Shown here piece after piece: positions 56,518 through 64,000 of a DNA stretch of 64,000 bases. The translations under genes were made by a program, and so were the position numbers. The notes beneath the pieces are model-generated. The model had not been told where the DNA came from and made no database searches. It saw only the letters and a list, made by a program, of their open reading frames with translations. Source of the stretch: Psococerastis gibbosa (taxonomy: Eukaryota; Arthropoda; Insecta; Psocodea; Psocidae); assembly GCA_963971405.1 (NCBI GenBank), contig OZ020484.1:29472770-29536769 (forward strand). Direction: 5' to 3'. Position 1 is the stretch's first letter; each line of letters begins with the position of its first letter.

Positions 56518-56679
56518 GGCGCCCATTCCACATACGTCAATCGTTAATGAAAAATTGAAAAATGACGTCAAAATGACGCAAATTGACGTGGCAGCAGAAT
56601 TTTTAGTATGTCTTTAATGTCTGCTAAAACGTCAGTTTTCAATTTTTCATTGACGATTGACGTATGTGGAATGGGCGCC
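56518..56679. mobile_element. Foldback MITE copy B (self-matched TIR family)
   Basis: 162 bp, flanked by TTA at the left and TAA at the right. Ends GGCGCCCATTCCACATACGT mirrored exactly; arms about 50 bp with TTAATG/TCAATG as the only visible change. The interior has GACGTGGCAGCAGAATTTTT and GTCTTTAATGTCTGCTAA. Confidence 0.85.
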
Positions 56680-57053
56680 TAACAATCGGTCAATAGTAAG
56701 CAATCTCAACTTGGCCATTGCCGCTGCCAGCCGAATGCAAATACCTATATTGAAATATGGAACATGTACCATTATACCAATGGCCAAAAATGTTATCAGT
56801 TGCAGCCCTTTATAAATTTTCACGGGTCTGAGAGAAGTGCACGAGCTGAAATGAAGTCAGCAGAAACTCACTTTTACAATGGATGAGCAGAACTCTTTTA
56901 TTGCTTACTCAGCTACGAGGTTATTTTGATGCGAGAATTTGCAGCACTACGAGTATGTAGGCCTATACATAGTTTATTAATTTTTTGCGCCTTTTAAGTA
57001 GTTAGTGCTAGTATAATACTAGTAGATGAAATATTGTGCTAGCTAACTCATTA

Positions 57054-57189
57054 GGCGCTTATTCCACCTACGTCAATAGTGCATAGTAAATGTGGTATGT
57101 GGTATGGTAGCAGACATTTTTAGACTGTCTTTAATGTCTGCTACCACGTCAATACCACATTTACTATTGACGTAGGTGGAATAAGCGCC
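57054..57189. mobile_element. Foldback MITE copy C (self-matched TIR family)
   Basis: 136 bp, TTA on both sides. Ends GGCGCTTATTCCACCTACGT mirrored exactly; interior ATGGTAGCAGACATTTTT and GTCTTTAATGTCTGCTACCA. Confidence 0.85.
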
Positions 57190-57603
57190 TTAGACTGTTG
57201 CAGCTAAGTACTTGTGATAGGTAGATACTGTGTTGTAGTTGTAGTGCTTTTGGTACTGTTTGGTTCTTGTGTTAGGCACGGTTTTGTAGATAGTGTATTG
57301 TGCCGTGGGGAGAGAATCCTTTCACAATGATCTAGCTAATGATGAGTCCTTTATCTCATCTATAAGTCGCCCCCCTCCTTCCATGTGCTTTTCCCATTTT
57401 TCATGCAGGAAGCCATTTTTTTTCCTTTCACCCCCCTGAGAGTCACGTGACTCCGCGAAAGGCTGTTGATTTAAACCTGTGGCAGGGGCTAATGTACCCG
57501 CAAGAGGGGTTTCAGACTTCTCCATCGCCATGCTGGGAGAATTATTATGGCTTCTTTATCACAGCTGTAGCATGTCGGAGTTTGAGTTTCGTCGGCTCTT
57601 TTA

Positions 57604-57745
57604 AATAATGAAGGACATTTTCATTAACCCTTGTACTGTATATAGTCGAGTTCGGAATTTTAAAACGTCGGCCTTTCTATTTTATTTTTTAGATAACAGT
57701 CAGGGAACTTTTATTAAAACTCATTAGGGATACATTTATTGATAA
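57604..57745 (+). repeat. 142-bp direct repeat, left copy
   Basis: AATAATGAAGGACATTTTCA ... TTATTGATAA. Matches 58112-58253 at all but three positions that I can see, at an offset of exactly 508 bp, with foldback D between the copies. Confidence 0.9.
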
Positions 57746-58109
57746 GGCGCCCATTCCACCGACCGGCTAGGGCTATTTACAAAAACGGTGACGTGGTAGC
57801 AGACATTCAAGACTTAGGTGGCGTTTCCACCGACCTCGCATTGCAGAATTGACGGAAATGTTTATTTTCCTCTATGCCATAGTTAAAATTGATCAATGAT
57901 CATACAGTAAAATCACAAACAAACAAACTAAAATTAAAAAATGGCGTCATGGGATATGTTAAGTACAAACATTTTAATAGATTTCTATAAAAAGAAAAAT
58001 TCTAATTTCCGTCAATGTCATTTGCATTCTGCAATGCGAGGTCGGTGGAAACGCCACCTAAGTCTTGAAAAAAATTAAATAGCCCTAGCCGGTCGGTGGA
58101 ATGGGCGCC
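57746..58109. mobile_element. Foldback MITE copy D with nested copy E
   Basis: 364 bp, TAA at the left and TTA at the right. Ends GGCGCCCATTCCACCGACCG mirrored, then GGCTAGGGCTATTTA mirrored. Its centre, CAAGACTTA...TAAGTCTTG, is split by element E (57817-58058). Confidence 0.85.
57817..58058. mobile_element. Foldback MITE copy E, nested in D
   Basis: 242 bp, TTA at the left and TAA at the right. Ends GGTGGCGTTTCCACCGACCT mirrored exactly, then CGCATTGCAGAATTGACGGA mirrored with an insertion. Same TTCCACCGAC core as D but different flanking bases. Confidence 0.85.
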
Positions 58110-58111
58110 TT

Positions 58112-58253
58112 AATAATGAAGGACATTTTCATTAACCCTTGTACTGTATATAGTCGAGTTCGGAATTTTAAAACGTCGGCCTTTCTATTTTATTTTTTAG
58201 ATAACAGTCAGGGAACTTTTATTAAAACTCATTAGAGACACAGTTATTGATAA
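58112..58253 (+). repeat. 142-bp direct repeat, right copy
   Basis: See 57604-57745; differences lie near the 3' end (TTAGAGACACAG against TTAGGGATACAT). Confidence 0.9.
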
Positions 58254-58447
58254 TGTAGCATTATATCGAAGGATTGATGTGGAATAACTAAGATACAGTA
58301 GGATCTTCATTCAGGTTTTGTGCCTGACATCACATCTTAAGTGGTGTAGACTCCGCAAAACTGGGAGACTCAATAGCAAACCTTAGCAAACCTTCTATGT
58401 TCCAGTTAAAAAGGCTACATAGTACATACATATACATACATACATGT

Positions 58448-58830
58448 GCACGGCCGTAGCCAGAATTTTTTCCGGGGGGGGGGGGGGGTGAACTTACATC
58501 AACAAATCTGGATTATTATTTTTGCCGCAGCATCTACTACACAAGGGGTCTCCCCGGAGGTAAATTTCAGAAAATATAGTAGACATATTAGTAGCGAGTT
58601 TTTACGCATTTGGACAGCAATAAAGCTTAGATTTATCATACAAAAACACATCGATATTGTTGCGAACAAGGGGGCCCAGGGGTGTCCTCCAAGGATTTTT
58701 TTTTTTTATGTAAGCGAAAAATCGTGGGTTTCTACGCATACCACAATTCTGCTTGGGTTAAGATTTTAGAGATGAAGACTCATTGATATTACTACAAAAG
58801 CGAGGGGTCTGGGGGCTCGCCCGGTCGATT
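58448..58830 (+). mobile_element. Degenerate element with CACGGCCGTAGCCAG end and G14 run
   Basis: The end resembles the 63233 MITE terminus. The interior shares TTTTTACGCATTT, CAGCAATAAAG and GAACAAGGGGGC-type blocks with the 331-bp tandem unit at 53527. No intact ORF. Confidence 0.45.
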
Positions 58831-58994
58831 GTTTTCGGATCATTTATGGAAAAATAATCATATGGGGGGAATTTACACATCGGAAACCTATGGACCTAGT
58901 TTTAGAGGTAAATGTTTTAATGACTTTTTAAGGACTGCTTATAGTGTCCAATGCCAACGACCCCAAGGCTTTCGGACATTATTTGTATTGTTTC

Positions 58995-59145
58995 GTATGA
59001 AGTTTTGGCCATTGGCAAACTGGTCTACGTCCTCGATGTCAACCTACACCGGCTACAAGCGATAATTGACAAGCTGAGGCAAGCTTACCATTAACCCAAT
59101 GAAATAGGCGAAATCATGGCTTAACCAAGTACAGATACGAGTCTG
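58995..59145 (+). repeat. Interspersed repeat (family at 2115 and 53390)
   Basis: GGCAAACTGGTCTACGTCCT, CGATGTCAACCTACACCGGC, TACAAGCGATAATTGACAAG and GGCTTAACCAAGTACAGATA; the best-preserved copy. Confidence 0.5.
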
Positions 59146-59879
59146 CTTACATGGATTAATTTGAATATGTATTGAATTGTTATTTTCAATACCTACGCGA
59201 TCCTCACTATATCTCATCTTTGCTAATTGATTATGGTCTATAGCTTCATATTTCGCATTCATTTTCTTCTTAACGTTTTATGCCCTTAGTAGCTGTATAG
59301 TAAATTAGGATATGACAACCCCTGGGCAATATGTTGCTTCATTTTATGACTTGAGCCGTGAGCAACGCAAACCTTTCCATAGGTACTGTAATTATTTACC
59401 GAGCTTGGGTTCTTGGAGGTAAAATTGCTGACAGAAACGCGTGTTTGAGAGAGGATGAGAGTAGAGTGATGGGGTGGTGGGAACGCATCTGGAATTATAA
59501 ACACGTGTAATTAACAGCGAGCTCCTGCACACATGCTTTCTGTGCCCGCCGCCAGCCCTCTCAATTTTGCCAGCTTCACAGTATATAGTGGGGTTGCACA
59601 CTTCTACCTGCAAAAAAAAAAAAAAAAAAAAAGGTCCAAGAAATATTTTTAACGTTATTCCGGTGCTTTCATTGAGCCAGAATAACGACGCGCTCACTAT
59701 ACATCCATTAGTGTTATCTAGAGTTCTATATGGGAAAGATATGGGGCATGTCCACCTGCCAAAGATATTTTTTGAATTTCTGGCGTCACATACCAAAAAG
59801 ACGAAGGTCCATGGGGAGATCGAGAGAGAGGCATGACTGTTTTCGCCTTAACTGCGGGTAAACGTGTTAAGCTACCAAC
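59146..59879. other. Intergenic, no gene supported
   Basis: An A21 run at 59611-59632 and an AGAGTTCTATATGGG element-end block at 59712. The open frames are short and family-less. Confidence 0.4.
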
Positions 59880-60025
59880 AGTGTAGTGATCAGGACCCCA
59901 ACTTTTCATCCGAAAAACGTTGGTTTGAGCCCTAAATGTTGACTGGCTACATTTTGTGGCCATATTTCGCAGGGTATGTAAAGCAGGCAGTCCCGGCAGA
60001 GCTATTCTAGTTACAAGGTTAGTTA
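59880..60025 (+). repeat. tRNA-derived SINE
   Basis: GTGTAGTGATCAGGACCCCA, CTTTTCATCCGAAAAACGTT, GGTTTGAGCCCTAA and GGGTATGTAAAGCAGGCAGT; diverged copy of the 26118-26310 family. Confidence 0.55.
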
Positions 60026-60529
60026 CAGGCTCATTATTAGACGGAATAGTCATGGTTTATATTATTTACTTATTCCACATCTTCATTTGTTACTCAGTGA
60101 CATAAGCCGTAAGCCATCGTGACATGAGAAAATGAGATAACTGAACCAAATAGGTGAACCTCTGGGGGCATCCTTAATACTTCCTTACCTTAAAAAGAAG
60201 TACCTTTCATTTTTATTTTTATCGCCCCCTGATGATTTCCCAAAGCCTTCAAGATAAATAGTTTTGGCGGACTTTTTGAATTGTGGCACTGACCCTCTCC
60301 GGATGTTGCAACGGCCCGAGGCAAAACTTTTCTTGTGGGGCGCAAGTTAATGCGTTGCCAATACAAGATGCCTGCACTTGCTAGCCTATCCCTTTTCTCT
60401 ACCCCCTTTACTATATTCATGAGCCTTCCTTCGATTTTTTGTTTTCCTACTAAGCGTTAGTATAAGGAAATGTTGTAATTGTATTTGTAATGGTGTAGGC
60501 TCACAAAAATATTGTCCACAGGTATTTTT

Positions 60530-61250
60530 GCTTTCCAATTTATACGTAGTATAAGGAAAGCTTTGTGATGGTCGAAATTTTCGATTCCGAGATTTCAACG
60601 GAACATTTTGATGTCCCAGGAACCCAAAAAATTGGTTTTTACGAAATGTCTGTCTGTCTGTATGTCTGTCTGTTCATCGATTTCCGGGCAAATTACCCGG
60701 CCGATTTTAATGAAATTTTGCATGTAGGTTCACAAAAATCATACCTCAGAAGAGTTTTTTTTTATTTTGGGCTAACTCAATTCGGGGGGGTTTTATTTTC
60801 AAAAAACTCCAAAAAAAACGTCTAAAATTTTTTTTATGAAAAATGACCAAAAAATAATTTTTCTGCGGAACCTTTCTATCGATGATTTCTACCTTCAGGT
60901 ATGTTTTAGGTGTTCAATAGGGTAACAAAAACGGACAGGTTGCATTCCCAAAAAAATATTTGCTTCTGTGCAAAAAATTATTTTTTGATAAATTATGGAA
61001 AATTTACGCTCCATTACATTACGTGCCATGTGTCATTGTTACTACTGTTACAATGTATTCGTCTGTTCGTTCCAAAAAATGCCATTCAGTTTTAAGGGGT
61101 TCTTAATATATTAAGGTGGACCCCCCCCCCCCTCTCGAGGGATCTGAAATTTAACCATAGGGAAATTATTTCCTATGAAATTACACATGTCTATATCTGC
61201 TAATTTATAAATTGGAAAGCATGTTCGAGTAAACTCGGACCGGTTCTTTT
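60530..61250 (+). mobile_element. GTCT-repeat element, slightly shortened copy
   Basis: GCTTTCCAATTTATACGTAG left end, GTCTGTCTGTATGTCTGTCT tract, C12 run, and ATAAATTGGAAAGC right end with GTTCGAGTAAACTCGGACCG tail. About 110 bp of the centre is deleted compared with 49954-50785. Confidence 0.7.
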
Positions 61251-61254
61251 TATT

Positions 61255-61563
61255 GTTTGGATAACCTCATTTTTTGGTTTTTATACCCCAAAAACCCCTC
61301 CCAAATAGGACTAAGAAAAGGTTTTCTCAGTAGTGACTCCGACTATTTCCATTAAATTAACATTTAATTCAAACTTATTAATAAACATATTAATGCCAAC
61401 AAAACCCATTCCCATTGGTAGTTTGACTCAGGGCGTAGAAAAAAACAATTTAATAAAATGACTAAAAAAAATATTTTTTCATGGGATCCATTCCATCGAT
61501 GCTTTCTAACTTCAGGCATGTTTTAGCTGCCAAATAGAGTATCAAATAAGAACAAGGTTCTTT

Positions 61564-61602
<39 letters not shown>

Positions 61603-61905
61603 TGTTTTGAAGATATTATTGATGATCCGAGCCCCAATTGAATGCATGCCATTATTATTGTGTATAGTATTATATTTTTGGCCTGGCCACTATATACTAT
61701 TGCCCCATCAATCAAACCAGTGCTTTAGGATAGGGAAAATTTATAGGCAGCCGATATTTAACCATAAAGCTATTACTATACTAATTGCTTTAAATTACCT
61801 GCCAGTCAAGGACGGGGGTTGGCCGAAGAAGAGGAAGTAGAAGAATTATACTAATTGATAAATAGGAAATCATGCACGGGTTCATTCGCAACGGCTTTTA
61901 CTTTT
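61255..61905 (+). mobile_element. Old GTCT-family subfamily copy
   Basis: Diverged copy directly after the young one: CTTCAGGCATGTTTTAGCTG, GATAAATAGGAAATCATGCA, CGGGTTCATTCGCAACGGCT. Contains an A34 run at 61567-61600. Confidence 0.5.
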
Positions 61906-61959
61906 AATGGTGCTTTCGAAATAAGCTCTCGCTAGGAACCTTAGGCTAACGCTACCTTC

Positions 61960-62277
61960 GGGGCACCTTATACCGATATGCCAATTGGCTAATAGTGAAT
62001 CTTTTAGCTCGTTAGAGTTATCCATGGTAAATGATTTGGCGGACCACAGACCCCCAAAGGCCGCGTGGGAAGCAATCCCCCGCGGAAGAAGACCAAGAGG
62101 AAGACCAAGGCGAAGATGGGCGGACCAGTTCCAGGAGGACCTCCTTCCAGTTGGCGTCGAGGCAGCAGATTGGACAGCGGCTGCTGAGGATCGGCAAAGA
62201 TGGAGGGAAATCGTCAGAGCGGCCAAAAGTCCCCCTGGGCTGATCGCGCCTAATTTAAAAAAAAAAAAAAAAAAAAA
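61960..62277 (+). mobile_element. 5'-truncated LINE with poly(A) tail
   Basis: An open frame ends GRRPRGRPRRRWADQFQEDL...RWREIVRAAKSPPGLIAPN, then a stop in an A21 tail. The C-terminus AAKSPPGL-AP matches 8284-8724, so both belong to one family. A recent retrotransposition event is suggested by the clean A tail. Confidence 0.75.
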
Positions 62278-62279
62278 TG

Positions 62280-63224
62280 ATTTGGCATGGCAGAACTCGT
62301 GGCAACTGGGCAGTGAGTGAAAGAGTTACTCAAAGTTGGCTGGAGCCACCGTTACTGACCTATAGACTCTTTATGTCTATTTTCGGTGACATTACTTGGA
62401 TCTTACGCCTTTACCAAAAAACAATAATGTCCTATCTGACTTTCTGTTGGGTAAAGGAGCCTGCTACAGCATTATAAAGTTCGTGTCCACTATTAATTAA
62501 ATCCTAGCTTTAAGAACTAAGGAGTCGTTCACATAAGCATATCGTACCTTCTGATATGAATTCTAACTTTGCAGGATATGTAGAAAGCTCTCCTTTACGC
62601 AAATAGGCTCTGCAGTCCTGGTATAGGGGTTGCGGCGGGCCGACATGCCTCCCCCACCTCCGTGATTTATAGTTTTCATTTGAAATTCACGGCAACTGCT
62701 TTAAGATTCCGTCGAGGTAATGTCGCTTCAGGGAGTTCTAACTTGCGCAACTTCTTTCATTTTACGGTAGCCGATCTGTCCTTGTCTGCTAACCCCCCGA
62801 CTGCAGGTTCCATAGACTGTGCAGTAATATTTCCGAATTTCTTAGCAGTTACGCTTTTATCGTAAATTATTAATGAGGTCGTGATAAATGTCGTAGACAC
62901 ATCGTTTTGATCGTTTCAGGGGGTTATACGTGTGATGAGGATTGCTGTGCTAAACGTTGATTTGTTGCTGTGGCTTATAAGACAAATTGTCCGAGCTGTG
63001 CAGACCTTTTCGAATATTTGCTCTGTTCCCTTATGTTCTTTATGCGCTGTTATTAATTATTTAAAAAACACTACCGCAATATAAATCATGGGCTTACCCA
63101 GCTTTCTTTTTCATCTAATAATAGAAAGGTACGGTTGAAGAAGGGCTGAAGTCAAATTTAAAAATGAAGAAACCTGATTGTATGTTGGAAGAAGTTGTTG
63201 TACTTACTGTACCCTTTTACATGT
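62280..63224. other. Intergenic, nothing recognised
   Basis: No ORF with family resemblance and no repeat recognised. Confidence 0.4.
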
Positions 63225-63232
63225 ATTAGGAG

Positions 63233-63350
63233 CAAGGCCGTAGCCAAGGGGGGGGGGGTTCATGGGGGTTCAAAATAGAAACTACTATGTAATATCCAAT
63301 GAAATTTCTGAACCCTCCGCCCCCGAAAGAAAATCCTGGCTACGGCCTTG
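63233..63350. mobile_element. 118-bp hAT-type MITE with perfect 8-bp target duplication
   Basis: Ends CAAGGCCGTAGCCA and TGGCTACGGCCTTG. Flanked by an exact ATTAGGAG duplication (63225-63232 and 63351-63358). Carries an 11-G run next to the left end. Different TIR from the 45263 hAT. Confidence 0.85.
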
Positions 63351-63358
63351 ATTAGGAG

Positions 63359-64000
63359 ATTGAAGAAGTAGAAGTTATTTCAAATATTCAGAGTTTATAA
63401 GCAACAGTGCCAACAGTGACAGCCATCACCTAGGTTTTGGCGCCAGGGGCAGTGAAATCAATCGTAGTACCGGTTACGAAATTACAGTACATTATTACAT
63501 TTGCGTCTCCATCAGTAGTTGTACTGTAGACAGACTGGCAATTGTTTGTATTTGAAAATCGCACAAAAACCGTAAAAGATAAAATCCGAGGAGACTGTGC
63601 GGGATCTAAATATATAAATTAACACGAGAAAAAGCCTGTGGGACGGAAAATTTCCTCCTGAATAAGCAACAAAGAGCAATAGACAAAGCAGCCTATAAAC
63701 ACGATAATAATTCTACGAGATTAGCCTGCTCCCGGAAGTAGGGAGAGCGTTAAGAATGGCAAAAGGCGGGAACCGCTCGAATTCAAAACAACAAATTAAG
63801 AAGTTAATCGAAGGGAGCGAGTCTCTCATAACGCCTAGATGTGGTAGGCTATCTCCTTTGCGACTTTATTACCAATTGCGAGTTGTACAGCAGAAACTTT
63901 GCAGCATAAACTTTGTGGAGCCACGTGCAGAGGGGGCTTAAAGTAGCCCCCCCCCCCCTCCCACTTCATTCGTATATTTTGCATCGTAGTAAGTTCTAGG
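63359..64000. other. Window end, nothing recognised
   Basis: No gene or repeat family recognised. A C10 run lies at about 63950. Confidence 0.4.

Overview
The window looks like nuclear DNA from an insect, with hemipteran/planthopper-like texture only a weak guess. The evidence is spliced genes with GT-AG introns, a ZAD-type C2H2 zinc-finger gene (a mainly insect architecture), AT-rich intergenic DNA, and many SINEs, truncated LINEs, palindromic foldback elements and DNA transposons. All gene models were built by hand from reading frames and splice phase; every exon junction given for NBEAL, the ICAD-like gene, TRIP13, the ZAD zinc finger and the hAT transposase keeps the frame.

Layout. 1-20015 (minus strand): the 5' half of a neurobeachin-like (NBEAL1/2-type) BEACH-family gene, 19 exons coding about 1474 residues, running off the left edge before its PH-BEACH-WD40 part. 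An intact 156-codon ORF with an H15-like (linker-histone type) winged helix is nested in one intron (2342-2812). 20509-20582: a possible signal-peptide first exon, divergent from NBEAL. 24329-26478 (plus): a short ICAD/DFF45-like gene with a CIDE-N domain and a conserved DETD caspase site. 31664-33532 (minus): an intact, intronless transketolase. 34730-37618 (minus): TRIP13/Pch2, four exons. 38944-44393 (plus): a ZAD zinc-finger protein with 12 fingers, five exons. 45263-49090: a complete hAT transposon with perfect 8-bp target duplications and an intact two-exon 848-residue transposase. 49099-64000: no host gene seen; repeats dominate.

The most unusual structures are: (1) a roughly 1.19-kb palindrome filling the whole gap between the divergent TRIP13 and zinc-finger genes, so that both start codons lie about 60-80 bp outside its two ends; (2) a family of five foldback elements (34143, 56518, 57054, 57746 and 57817) whose terminal sequences differ between copies but match exactly within each copy, one of them nested at the centre of another and flanked by 142-bp direct repeats; (3) a 556-bp foldback in NBEAL intron 1; (4) an NBEAL exon sandwiched between a LINE tail and a hAT end, both within 25 bp of its splice sites; and (5) the fresh hAT transposon. 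The host genes act in unrelated processes (vesicle trafficking, apoptotic DNA fragmentation control, pentose phosphate metabolism, meiotic/spindle HORMA remodelling, transcription) and do not form a pathway.
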